A stretch of 64,000 bases of DNA from NCBI GenBank assembly GCA_963810525.1, contig CAWENB010000003.1:186001-250000 (forward strand), in the 5' to 3' direction. Positions within the stretch are counted from its first letter, which is position 1. The number at the start of each line of letters is the position of its first letter. Shown here piece after piece: positions 50,736-58,786 of this stretch. The position numbers and the translations under genes are program-made. The notes under the pieces are model-generated. The model was given only the letters and a program-made list of their open reading frames with translations. It was not told where the DNA came from and searched no databases. This DNA comes from JAICLK01 sp963810525. GTDB lineage: Bacteria; Patescibacteriota; Saccharimonadia; Saccharimonadales; UBA4665.

Positions 50736-50810
50736 CTACACAACGCAGCAGCGCCAGCTGCTGGCTGCCGACCCGGTATTCATATTTCCTTGCACCTTGC
50801 CAAAACTCAT
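50736..50810 (-). CDS. Short leaderless ORF in the aspS leader
   Basis: ATG 50808-50810 lies 7 nt after TACAAT (50818-50823) and opens 24 codons (MSFGKVQGNM...SSWRCCVV) ending TAG, 44 nt before aspS. The position at the transcript start suggests a leader peptide. It has no Asp or Asn run, so amino-acid attenuation is not obvious. An overlapping frame without a normal start (NEFWQGARKYEYRV...) also looks protein-like, so it may be a damaged small gene. Confidence 0.3.
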   Translation of the reverse strand: MSFGKVQGNMNTGSAASSWRCCVV

Positions 50811-50834
50811 TGCTGTTATTGTAGCACCTTACTT

Positions 50835-51533
50835 TTAGATTCCAGCGCTGATTTCGTCCATGCATTCCGTGACGATACCGAGCGGCGGGATGTACAGCTC
50901 GGGCGGGACGCTGACAGGTAAACCCTGCATAACCTGTAGTAGAACACCACGCCGGAAGCGGGCGTCGGCAAACAGCGATTGTTCGGAGGCGGGCGGACCA
51001 GTCACTAAATCCACCTGGTATTGGCGCTCCGCCTCTTGAGGGCTCAGTGCGGCCAGGGCCGCGAGAGTAGCAAAATCCGAACCTCTGACATGTACGCTTT
51101 TTACGTTCGGCCCGTCGTGATTCACGACAATGTGGTAGTCTGGCCCGGGGCTGCCATCAACCGGAGGATTATCTAGACAGTGCGTAAGTGCGAGGTGGGT
51201 ATATTGCGTAAAGGGCCGAACCATACTCACCGCATATCCGTCGGTCACCATTGGCGTGTCAAGGCTGCCTTCCGAGCGTATGGCCAGTAGCGGCCACAAA
51301 CCGGGTCGCTCTTTCGTCCCGATTGACTGTATCGTTCTATGTCCAATAGACCATAACAAACCCGGGTCACGGTAAATCTGTTCGACGCGTTCGGCCAGCC
51401 TGATGGCCGCCCGGCCGAGCAGTATTGCCGGTTGTCCGGCGTGCATAAATTGTTCGTCGCGCTCCCGTATAGCCGCCGCTACGGAACCTTTCGAACCATG
51501 AAGTTCGCTACCACTGCCATATAAATCACCCAT
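50835..51533 (-). CDS. Hypothetical soluble protein
   Basis: 232 residues of mixed alpha/beta character with no signal or membrane segment. Features are a helical N-terminus (LLGRAAIRLAERVEQIYRDPG), a central beta part (PLLAIRSEGSLDTPMVTDGY, YHIVVNHDGPNVKSVHVRG) and LAALAALSPQEAERQYQVDL. I do not recognise it. The ATG lies 6 nt after TATTAT (51540-51545), a leaderless start. The following 175 bp (51534-51708) hold no other gene. Confidence 0.5.
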   Translation of the reverse strand: MGDLYGSGSELHGSKGSVAAAIRERDEQFMHAGQPAILLGRAAIRLAERVEQIYRDPGLLWSIGHRTIQSIGTKERPGLWPLLAIRSEGSLDTPMVTDGYAVSMVRPFTQYTHLALTHCLDNPPVDGSPGPDYHIVVNHDGPNVKSVHVRGSDFATLAALAALSPQEAERQYQVDLVTGPPASEQSLFADARFRRGVLLQVMQGLPVSVPPELYIPPLGIVTECMDEISAGI

Positions 51534-51708
51534 GTGGAGATAATACCACCCCTGGCAATCGAAGAAAAAAGCTTACGATACCGCGGCGACGGGCGGCTAG
51601 CTGCTGATTAACATTCACAATCCGTGCTCACGCGTCAGTCGGCATCAGTCAATGCCGCAAACGTTGCCCGGATGACTCCTCAACCGGGCCGGCTGCCGCC
51701 TGTGCAGC

Positions 51709-52803
51709 CTACGCTTCGGGGCTGAGCTCTTCTGCCGATTCGGCTTCGGCTTTTGGTGGCGAAGTTCCTTTGATGACCTCCTCGCCGTCTTTTTGGTGCT
51801 CCTTGTGCTCGCGTTTGGCGTGGTTGGCGGCGACGGCGCGGATGTCGTCGTAGGCATCGAACTCGTCGACAATTTTTACACCTAAGATCTGCTCGATGAT
51901 ATCTTCGATCGTGATGATGCCGACGTATTCTTCGAACTTATTGACCACGATAAACAGATGATGTTTGGTTTTCAGGAAGGCGTGCAGCACTTGCTCGAGC
52001 GGATATTCTTCGTGCACGTAGTACACATTGGGTTCCATGACTTCACGGACCTGGCCGGATTTCTTTAGTGTGACAAGATCACGCAAGTAGAGCGTGCCGA
52101 CGATGTGGTCGGGCTTACCGTCGAAGACCGGAAAACGCGACAGGCCGCTGTCGTGCAGTTCGCGGATGACGACGGGCGAAATTACCTCGTCCGCCGAAAT
52201 GCTGCGGACTTCTCGGCGCGGTACCATGCAACCATATACTTCCTTGTCACCAAACGTCAGCGCATGGATCAGCAGATCGAGCTTGGCGTGCGGAATCCGG
52301 CTGTCCGCTAGTTCCTTTTGCTTTTCCAGCAAACCAAGCAGGTCGTCCTGCTCATACAAACCAGTGTGCACACTAAACTGCCGACGCTGACTGACAAACT
52401 TCACCACACGGTCGAGAAGCGGATGCAATGCCTCGAGCAGCGAGGTGACGGCCGGTGTCAGCAGTACGACCAGACGTACGCTGGCTTTAGTGAGATCCGA
52501 CGCCGGAATCCAAGCGTATCCCACGCCAACCGCAATAGCCTCAACGACGAACGCCAAAAAAGTCGGCACGATGTGTTCGAGCAGTACGAAACTACCTACC
52601 AGTGCCAGCACTACGACCGTCCACAGCATCAATCCGAGGCTCGCGCCGTACGCGACCGCCCGGTACAGCACTTTGGCCAGCGGATCATTGGCGCGCGCTC
52701 GACGCTTCAGCTCACGCACCGGCACCGCGTAGTACGTGCGGTAGAGCGCGATAGCCGTCAGCGCAACCAGTATCAGGATAATCGCCAGAAAAAACGAAAT
52801 CAT
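51709..52803 (-). CDS. CNNM/hemolysin-family membrane protein with paired CBS domains
   Basis: 364 residues. An N-terminal membrane part with four or five helices (about 1-120; LLTPAVTSLLEALHPLLDRV) resembles a shortened DUF21/CNNM domain. A linker (LLEKQKELADSRIPHAKLD) and two CBS domains follow (MVPRREVRSI, HDSGLSRFPVFDGKPDHIVG, VREVMEPNVYYV and IVVNKFEEYVGIITIEDIIE). The C-terminal transport-associated domain is missing and replaced by an acidic tail. Relatives handle Mg2+ or Co2+ and use CBS domains to sense nucleotides. TATCGA lies 8 nt before the ATG. Confidence 0.82.
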   Translation of the reverse strand: MISFFLAIILILVALTAIALYRTYYAVPVRELKRRARANDPLAKVLYRAVAYGASLGLMLWTVVVLALVGSFVLLEHIVPTFLAFVVEAIAVGVGYAWIPASDLTKASVRLVVLLTPAVTSLLEALHPLLDRVVKFVSQRRQFSVHTGLYEQDDLLGLLEKQKELADSRIPHAKLDLLIHALTFGDKEVYGCMVPRREVRSISADEVISPVVIRELHDSGLSRFPVFDGKPDHIVGTLYLRDLVTLKKSGQVREVMEPNVYYVHEEYPLEQVLHAFLKTKHHLFIVVNKFEEYVGIITIEDIIEQILGVKIVDEFDAYDDIRAVAANHAKREHKEHQKDGEEVIKGTSPPKAEAESAEELSPEA

Positions 52804-52892
52804 ACTACCGCTCGATATCGCAGGTTTGTTGCATTTTTGTTATTTGATTCATGCACCCATCTTACGATTCATCCGAATGAATTGCAAAAACT

Positions 52893-54116
52893 CTATGACT
52901 CATTCGCGGCACGGGCTCGCAAATCTGTAAGCAACGCCTCGTAGAAGGCGACCTGTTCGGCATTGCCATTCCGGGCCATCAGCTCGTGGAGCCTCTCAGT
53001 GACCACTATCCGCCGCGGCAACGGATAACTGTCATCCTGAACGATCTCACTGAGACGCCTCGTGCCCGCGTAATCACCCCAGTCTCGCCACAGCAGCGTA
53101 TCGGTCATGATTACCGGATCCGGCACTACACAGGCCAGCTCCAGCCCCTCCTCCTCAGCGTCATTGGCGATAAAAACCCCGACTAGTTGCTGAGCATATT
53201 CCGAATCATTAATCGTCCGCCCGAAGTCCAGCGCGAACGCCGGATAGCCGTTCCCGATGAGCGTATTTGCAGCCATTATGCGTACTTCATCCCATACCTT
53301 GGCCTGCGGATATCTGATTTGTTCCTCCTGCAGCGCCGCGACCGCGCCGGTAACCAATTCGGTGTTCGGCTCTGCTTTGAGCGCCGCGACCATATATAAA
53401 GCCTGTTTCATAACGAGCTGACGGTTATGGACCGGCACATCCTGCCAGAGACTATCGTTTTTAATGTATGCGACTATTACGCTCCAGTCGATGCCGGGGC
53501 TCAGCTCGGCTTGACTGTCGGCCCAAGCCTGCAGCGGATCATATCCGGGCACCTGTCTTCGAAGCGTGTCTTCAAACACGCCAATCAACGCGCTATCTAT
53601 TTCCCGGTCCACCATCAGATCAATGATGGCTTGTACAAATCCAACCAGCTGCGATTGGGCGTCCGGGCCGTCAATTCTGCGAAAAAAGCTGCTATACACG
53701 AAATCACTGATTACTCCGTCTTCGTCGTTGCCCGCGAGACTGATAAACGTATCGGCCATTATATGCCGGGAATGCATTCCATAAACAAGGTCGAGGGAGT
53801 GTTGCAGGTAGCCAGCGCCGTACAACTGAGTAGCTAGGATTCGTCGAGCCTCATCCCAGATGACCGTGTCCGGGTACTCCACTTCCCACTCGGCAAGCCG
53901 CGATGTCATGCCGTCCCACAGATCAGAATCGACAATCTGCGAGTCTATGGGCGCGCTCCAGCCCTGCACCTCGTCTAATGCGCTCAGCACATACTCGCCC
54001 GGAACCCCGCCGAGCCCTTCCGTGAGCAACCGGTCGCGTAACTCCGCATGCCGAGTCAGCGTCGGATTATGCAGCTGTACGTGATCACCACCGGCAAATT
54101 CCTCGCTCGTCGTCAT
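52893..54116 (-). CDS. Helical-repeat protein with an internal duplication
   Basis: About 407 residues, soluble. Two segments repeat each other about 190 residues apart: first EVEYPDTVIWDEARRILA, then LYGAGYLQHSLDLVYGMH and SLAGNDEDG; second QIRYPQAKVWDEVRIMAA, then LIGNGYPAFALDFGRTIN and FIANDAEEEG. Each looks like a TPR-like pair of helices ending in an acidic turn. The family is unknown. The start is ATG 54114-54116, 7 nt after TATGCT (54124-54129); an earlier in-frame ATG overlaps that box. Confidence 0.55.
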   Translation of the reverse strand: MTTSEEFAGGDHVQLHNPTLTRHAELRDRLLTEGLGGVPGEYVLSALDEVQGWSAPIDSQIVDSDLWDGMTSRLAEWEVEYPDTVIWDEARRILATQLYGAGYLQHSLDLVYGMHSRHIMADTFISLAGNDEDGVISDFVYSSFFRRIDGPDAQSQLVGFVQAIIDLMVDREIDSALIGVFEDTLRRQVPGYDPLQAWADSQAELSPGIDWSVIVAYIKNDSLWQDVPVHNRQLVMKQALYMVAALKAEPNTELVTGAVAALQEEQIRYPQAKVWDEVRIMAANTLIGNGYPAFALDFGRTINDSEYAQQLVGVFIANDAEEEGLELACVVPDPVIMTDTLLWRDWGDYAGTRRLSEIVQDDSYPLPRRIVVTERLHELMARNGNAEQVAFYEALLTDLRARAANES

Positions 54117-54260
54117 ATTATGCAGCATATCATTGTACGGCAGCGTAATTTATATTGTAGTTAAATTATCTGAGCAGAAACCAACAAATACGCATTGCTT
54201 CAGGTTTACCGGCAATTAGCGTGATATACTGGCAATTGTATTTAGATATGGAGTAAAAGG

Positions 54261-54998
54261 ATGGACAAGAAGTTCTGGGCTGTTTTAGGCGTCATTGCAG
54301 TTATTGTGGTAGGCGCAATTTGGATTACGAATAATAAAAAGGCCGCTGCGCCGAATAGCCACTCGGCACCGACCAATCATGTTTCCGGAAACGCCCAGAC
54401 CGGCGTAAAGCTGGTCGAATACGGCGACTACGAATGCCCGTACTGCGGAGCCTACTACCCGATAGTAAAACAAGTTGCCGCCATGTATGCCAACCAGATA
54501 CAGTTCCAGTTCCGCAATCTGCCGCTGACTCAGCTGCACCCGAACGCCTTTGCCGCCGCGCGGGCCGCCGAAGCCGCTGCGCTCCAGGGTAAGTTCTGGG
54601 ATATGCACGACGGACTCTACGCCGGTCAGAATTCCTGGGTGAACAGCTCAGACCCGACGCCGATTTTCGACAGCTATGCCCAGCAACTCGGGCTTAATGT
54701 GACCAAATTTAAGGCTGACTACTCCAGCGAGAAGGTCAACAACCTGATCGAGGCCGACGTCGCCGCCTTCAACAAAACCGGCGAAGAGATGGCGACTCCG
54801 ACATTCTTCCTTGATGGTCAACACATCCAGCCGACCAATACTGTTGCCAGCTTCCAAAGCTTCATAAACGCCGCACTCAAACAAAAAGGTATTACGCCGG
54901 CACCGGTTTCGACACCGAGTACTTCTAGCACTTCAAGCACAAGCACTCCGAACGCTCCGGCCATCAGCCCGAACAGCGCACCGCAAAGCAAGCAATAG
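54261..54998 (+). CDS. DsbA-family thiol oxidoreductase, membrane anchored
   Basis: 245 residues. The N-terminal anchor (FWAVLGVIAVIVVGAIWIT) is followed by a linker and a thioredoxin/DsbA fold with active site ECPYC (C59-P-Y-C62), FQFRNLPLTQLHPNA, and the cis-Pro loop ATPTFFLDG. A Ser/Thr/Pro-rich tail ends the protein. It should form disulfides in exported proteins, which fits the many cysteine pairs in the surface proteins of this window. A VKOR- or DsbB-like partner is not seen here. It has GGAGTAAAAGG before the ATG and TATACT about 25 nt further up. Confidence 0.9.
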   Translation: MDKKFWAVLGVIAVIVVGAIWITNNKKAAAPNSHSAPTNHVSGNAQTGVKLVEYGDYECPYCGAYYPIVKQVAAMYANQIQFQFRNLPLTQLHPNAFAAARAAEAAALQGKFWDMHDGLYAGQNSWVNSSDPTPIFDSYAQQLGLNVTKFKADYSSEKVNNLIEADVAAFNKTGEEMATPTFFLDGQHIQPTNTVASFQSFINAALKQKGITPAPVSTPSTSSTSSTSTPNAPAISPNSAPQSKQ

Positions 54999-55503
54999 CA
55001 TTTTTTGGACCGTCACTGCAGACAGCAAAACAAGCTGGCGATCCCCCGGTTGTATACACTTTGAGATCTTCTTGGTTGGTTTGCTGACGGCTTTGACAGC
55101 CACCGCTTTCTTAGCGGCTTTAGGCTGGTCCGCGACGCTGAGGCCGACACAAATCCCGAGCATGTACACGCCCAGGCATGAACGGCCCGGCGTTCACGGT
55201 GTACGTCTGTATCTACGCTCACCGGACCTGACTAATAGCTCAAAAATTGCTGCCAGGCCGGTCGGCGCACCTTCACTGCCACATTTGATGGTTTTGAAGC
55301 CATGATTTTTATTTTGATAGGCATTCCTTAACTCCCGCCAGCCGCGCTCATACGAAAACTAAAGCTAACGCACCGAACGCTGCTCGCCACAATGTTTTAG
55401 TTTTTGTTAAATTTTTGTCTCACAGGCAGCCTCGCAAATCTGCCGGGAAGCACGAAATCAGTGTAGCGTAAGGCGCTTTTGCTTGTCAATAGGGTCGTCG
55501 TCG
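54999..55503. other. 505-bp gap with possible decayed coding traces
   Basis: No intact gene can be supported. On the minus strand a 30-codon piece (MPIKIKI then MASKPSNVAVKVRRPAW) and, in another frame, a Lys/Ala-rich piece (KAAKKAVAVKAVSKPTKK) look protein-like but are broken by stops. They might be remains of a small basic DNA-binding protein. The right half is AT-rich with nothing recognisable. Confidence 0.35.
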
Positions 55504-56130
55504 TCATATCTTTTTGTTGATAGCATGCTCGATCGACACGTACAGCCAGTTAGCCTTTGAGTACGCCTTGACGCTTGAGAGCAAACCGTGCGTATGCGAC
55601 CGCTCTGCCAACGCCCCGCGCACGAGCGTTGACGACACGTGCGGCGCGTGAGCCGGTACGACGTGCAGGCGGCGGGGCTTGACCGGCCAGGTATTTACTG
55701 CCCCGCGAATTACGGCCAGATCGGCTTCGGCGCGCACGCCGACAACCAGCTCGCACTCACGCAATAGCGCGTTTGCATTGGGCCAGTCCGGCAAGTGCTC
55801 GATAACGTCCGACCCCGCCAGTAGGGCAATCTCGGCGTTCGCGAAAATTGCTTGAAGCTTCGGCCACGTACGCTTGACCGTAAAATGCCTGTCGACCAGT
55901 TCCAGCACGCTCATGTTCGGGTAAGGTTTTACGGCCCGCTTGAGCATGGCCAGCCGATGCGCGTAGTGCTCCGCCGCCTGCTTGCGCCTTGGTATTCGTT
56001 CCGGCAAGAACACTACCTCATCCAGCTGTGCGGTCCGTATGGCCTGCAGTGCGAAGGTGATATGCCCGGTGTGTACCGGATCAAACGTACCGCTGTAAAT
56101 GCCGACTCGCGGCTTTTTGATTCTAGCCAT
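55504..56130 (-). CDS. nadD: Nicotinate-nucleotide adenylyltransferase-like nucleotidyltransferase
   Basis: 208 residues from ATG 56128-56130. The start VGIYSGTFDPVHTGH (HxGH at 20-23) and the C-terminal HVSSTLVRG ((I/V)SST.(I/V)R) are the two nucleotidyltransferase signatures. The centre has ALLAGSDVIEHLPDWPN, which fits NadD better than CoaD. It converts nicotinate mononucleotide to deamido-NAD for NAD synthesis. A longer frame (44 codons upstream) only shadows the overlapping zinc-ribbon gene. It overlaps that gene by 8 bp, implying translational coupling. Confidence 0.8.
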   Translation of the reverse strand: MARIKKPRVGIYSGTFDPVHTGHITFALQAIRTAQLDEVVFLPERIPRRKQAAEHYAHRLAMLKRAVKPYPNMSVLELVDRHFTVKRTWPKLQAIFANAEIALLAGSDVIEHLPDWPNANALLRECELVVGVRAEADLAVIRGAVNTWPVKPRRLHVVPAHAPHVSSTLVRGALAERSHTHGLLSSVKAYSKANWLYVSIEHAINKKI

Positions 56131-56299
56131 CACCGGCCTCAATCGGACTGCCTTCGCAGCAGGTGGTGGGGAGGTTGCACGACGGGCACACAAAATGCCC
56201 GTGCACCGGCTTAATCGGGTAGAAGCCGCAGGCATCGCAGAAAAGATACGGGGATTGTTCACTCACGAGCTCCTGGTAAGCGTCAAAGTCTTCATCCAT
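56123..56299 (-). CDS. 58-residue zinc-ribbon protein overlapping nadD
   Basis: MDEDFDAYQELVSEQSPY is followed by a zinc-binding core CDACGFYPIKPVHGHFVCPSC and a tail with a further Cys pair (TTCCEG). The CxxC-(13)-CxxC spacing suits one zinc ion. The ATG (56297-56299) lies 7 nt after TATAAT (56307-56312), and the stop lies 8 bp inside nadD. Promoter, motif and overlap together make this a real gene despite its size. The role is unknown; it may aid NadD or bind nucleic acid. Confidence 0.65.
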   Translation of the reverse strand: MDEDFDAYQELVSEQSPYLFCDACGFYPIKPVHGHFVCPSCNLPTTCCEGSPIEAGDG

Positions 56300-56328
56300 T
56301 ACCTACATTATACCTCCTGTAGCTGGAG

Positions 56329-57699
56329 CTAGGCGCCAAGCCGGTTTTTCGCTTTTATATGTACGTCGCAAGGCTGGCAAATACCGCACGGACCGCACCA
56401 CTTCGGCTGTTCGCCTTTTTTCGGCGATACCTGACAGACGACACAGAACATTTTGCGTTTAAAGCTGTAGAGTTCGCCGTTAAAGACCGTCGACTGCACA
56501 GCGGCCTCGTTTTGCTGCAGGAAGCTGGTGCCGCCCTCGCAGCCGGGCATAGTCTTGTGCAGAGCGGCAGCCTGGTTGGTGTTGCTATAAATATGATCGA
56601 TAAACCGGATGGCTTGAATCGTCCCTAGCATGCCGCTTTCAGTGACCACAGGCTCCCCGCCAAGTTCGCCGACGCCGCCGGCTATCGCGCTGATCGCCTC
56701 CCACGTACCGTACCGCTGGGCCGCTAAGAGGGTCGCAAAAGCCAGCGTGTGATCCTGCGTAATCTGGGGGTTACGGAGTAAGTCTTGCAAAGCGGACGTT
56801 TCGCTGTAACTGAGGCAATCCAGACCGTGAAGGGCGCGGGTTGCGCTGAGCCGGACCAGATCATGCAGCTCACCGGTTTGGATGGTGGTAGCGATAGCGC
56901 GGTGCATGTCTACGAGTAATTGCACGTAAGCTTTGGCGTGCCTGTCCAGAAAGTCCACGGCTTCAAAACTGTTTTCGGCCGCCAGCGCGGCAGTGTCTTT
57001 GTTGCGGCGCGCATACTGCTGGATTATGTAATCGATCAATTCGTCCCGCCCCGTTTCATCGGCGTGGAACGGGATCATAAACGCCGGCAGGTCGTGGCTC
57101 TGCGTTTCTTCGGACACCTCGGTGCCGAACTCCTGGAGCAGCTCGCGGTACGTGGCCAGACTGCTTTGATCGATACTGACTTCGACGCACTCCAGTTCGG
57201 CGGCGCTCTTTTTCCGGTATAACCATACGTACGATCTCCGGAACTGCGGCCAAAATCCCTGTTCGGCCGCCGTATCGTCGGCAAGCTCCTCGGCATAGGG
57301 GGTACATACGAAAAAACCGTCGCCGACCGCACCGCGCGCCATCAAATCGTTATAACTATGGCTGATAGTAACGTCGTGTTCGCGCCGCTTCATGAGCGAC
57401 CAGGCAGCCTGATCACCGGCCAGGTACTGCCGCTTCGCATGCTGATAGCCAGTCTCGCAGACCGCGACCATCGATTGGCCGCCAAATCCGCGTACCTGCC
57501 CCTCGGCGTAAGTAAGCTCGCGCGCCGAACGTTGCTGCAGCTGCAGACCTTCGGCTAAGTGCCGCTGTTCCTGCAGGGCGATATACGCTTCAATCTCTTC
57601 GCTAGGGTGCTCGCGCGCCTGAAACAAATGCGCGCCGTACAGGGTCTGCTCCCACCGCAGTCTTGCCAGTTCCTGTCTATGATCAACGTCCCGTTCCAA
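56329..57699 (-). CDS. Uncharacterised 456-residue protein controlled by a cobalamin riboswitch
   Basis: A soluble, mostly helical protein. Notable parts are VTISHSYNDLMARGAVGDGFFVC, then YVWLYRKKSAAELECVEVSIDQSS in a beta-rich centre. A helical stretch of about 150 residues follows, and a C-terminal cysteine cluster MFCVVCQ ... KWCGPCGICQPCDVH (at least six Cys in CxxC pairs) could bind zinc or an Fe-S cluster. I do not recognise the family and see no B12-binding DxHxxG motif. The frame starts at TTG 57697-57699, which overlaps the U-tract of the riboswitch terminator; no better start exists before residue 77. Being under B12 control, it may belong to cobamide uptake, use or a B12-independent alternative. 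Confidence 0.6.
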   Translation of the reverse strand: MERDVDHRQELARLRWEQTLYGAHLFQAREHPSEEIEAYIALQEQRHLAEGLQLQQRSARELTYAEGQVRGFGGQSMVAVCETGYQHAKRQYLAGDQAAWSLMKRREHDVTISHSYNDLMARGAVGDGFFVCTPYAEELADDTAAEQGFWPQFRRSYVWLYRKKSAAELECVEVSIDQSSLATYRELLQEFGTEVSEETQSHDLPAFMIPFHADETGRDELIDYIIQQYARRNKDTAALAAENSFEAVDFLDRHAKAYVQLLVDMHRAIATTIQTGELHDLVRLSATRALHGLDCLSYSETSALQDLLRNPQITQDHTLAFATLLAAQRYGTWEAISAIAGGVGELGGEPVVTESGMLGTIQAIRFIDHIYSNTNQAAALHKTMPGCEGGTSFLQQNEAAVQSTVFNGELYSFKRKMFCVVCQVSPKKGEQPKWCGPCGICQPCDVHIKAKNRLGA

Positions 57700-57724
57700 A
57701 AATACCCCCGCTACCGAGCGAGGG
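57697..57724 (-). terminator. Terminator of the cobalamin riboswitch, overlapping the start codon
   Basis: On the minus strand CCCTCGCT (57717-57724) pairs with AGCGGGGG (57705-57712) across a 4-nt loop, followed by TATTTTT. The following TTG start codon (57697-57699) lies in the U-tract and GGGGG could serve as Shine-Dalgarno, so closing the hairpin would block both elongation and initiation. Confidence 0.7.
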
Positions 57725-57729
57725 CGTGA

Positions 57730-57885
57730 CAGACAACTAAGGTGTCGGCGCTCTTGCTCGAGAGACTTCTACCCGTGTCTGGCTTTAACCTCATCAACCA
57801 TTAGGAGCGAGGCATTACAGTTGCGGCACAGCTCAGGATTTGCACCTGATTCCGGTTCTGTTTGTTAAGTATGTAGTAGTGTAGC
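57730..57885 (-). promoter_or_regulatory. Cobalamin riboswitch aptamer
   Basis: On the minus strand the conserved core reads GGAATCAGGTGCAAATCCTG (from 57853), followed by AGCTGTGCCGCAACTGTAA (ending near 57814) and, further on, AAAGCCAGACACGGG (about 57786-57772). These match the three most conserved blocks of the cobalamin family (RF00174): GGGAA..GGTG.aAAtCC, CCGCaACTGT, and AGcCAGga.acC. A terminator follows. It should switch off the downstream 456-residue gene when a cobamide binds. Outer helix boundaries are approximate. The 57886-58048 stretch further up holds only a possible promoter (TACACT near 57878-57883). Confidence 0.88.
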
Positions 57886-58048
57886 AGCTCGCGCGGACAC
57901 TACATATAGTATTTTTTACAAGCCGAGTTCTACCGCGAGCATCCATGGCGTCAAGAAATAAATTTTTCGTTTTGTAAGCAAAAAGGATCGACTTGCATTA
58001 TTCCAGAATCGGTTTCTCAATACCAGGATAAACTTGCGAGCGCTAAGT

Positions 58049-58744
58049 CTATTTCACCATGAAGCTCTGCAGGGCGCTGGTGAAAATATTGTAGTCTGGC
58101 TCCGAGCTGTTGTCGGTATAGGTGAAAAAGAAAGCATGCTTGCCGGTCATCGATCCGGTCAGCGTTACCGAGTTAATATCGCCGGTCGAACTCGTACCGA
58201 TGATGTTCCGCTCGTAGTTACTGAGGTCGCACAAAAAGTTGACGCCCGACCACTTTGCCGGCGTGGCAGGATTGCCGGGAACTTTATCGCCGGTAAAGTT
58301 TGCGCAGTTGTCCGAAAGACTACCGACCGATAGCTTGTCGCCTTCGGCTTGAAGCGGCAGCAGCCGGTTGACGCCGAGGCCGGTTGGAATATTATCAACA
58401 TAGATAACCAACCGTCGTTCACCGGGATCAGCTGTAGCATTTTCCCACGAGTACGCATGGTATATATCCTGCGTGTAGCCGATAAACTTCCAGTCTTTCG
58501 GCAGGTCAAACGTAAAATCCTTCTCGCTAAATGGTTTGGTCGCACTGCCCTGCGCCACGACCGAACCGACGGTTGGTTCTGTCTTACTGATAGCCGTATC
58601 GGCTTTCAAAAAGTGTTTGGCCGCAAAATAGCCGCCCACCACCAGGAGGATAAGAATTATCGCAAACCATACCAGTATCACGTGTCGCTTGTGATGGCTG
58701 ATGATGCGTTTGCCTTCTTGGTACATCGCGTCCGCCTTAGTCAC
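58049..58744 (-). CDS. Membrane-anchored extracytoplasmic protein
   Basis: 231 residues. A basic N-terminus and one transmembrane helix (VILVWFAIILILLVVGGYFAA) are followed by a domain opening with FSEKDFTFDLPKDWKFIGYT. That opening is the same PsbP-like 'F.f.lP.dW' start as at 43807-44733. Two cysteines (DNCANF and FLCDLS) may pair. The start is GTG 58742-58744, with TATAAT/TATATA 3-5 nt upstream; the ATG six codons later is an alternative. Function unknown. Confidence 0.62.
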   Translation of the reverse strand: MTKADAMYQEGKRIISHHKRHVILVWFAIILILLVVGGYFAAKHFLKADTAISKTEPTVGSVVAQGSATKPFSEKDFTFDLPKDWKFIGYTQDIYHAYSWENATADPGERRLVIYVDNIPTGLGVNRLLPLQAEGDKLSVGSLSDNCANFTGDKVPGNPATPAKWSGVNFLCDLSNYERNIIGTSSTGDINSVTLTGSMTGKHAFFFTYTDNSSEPDYNIFTSALQSFMVK

Positions 58745-58786
58745 TTTATTATATAGCCATTCTTTGCAATTCCCTATCGGCCGCCC

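Noticed and set aside
54933..55305. Lys/Ala-rich frame on the minus strand and a 77-codon frame on the plus strand
   Set aside because: Neither has a credible start or promoter, and the minus frame overlaps the DsbA-like gene tail and is broken; kept only as a note on the gap.
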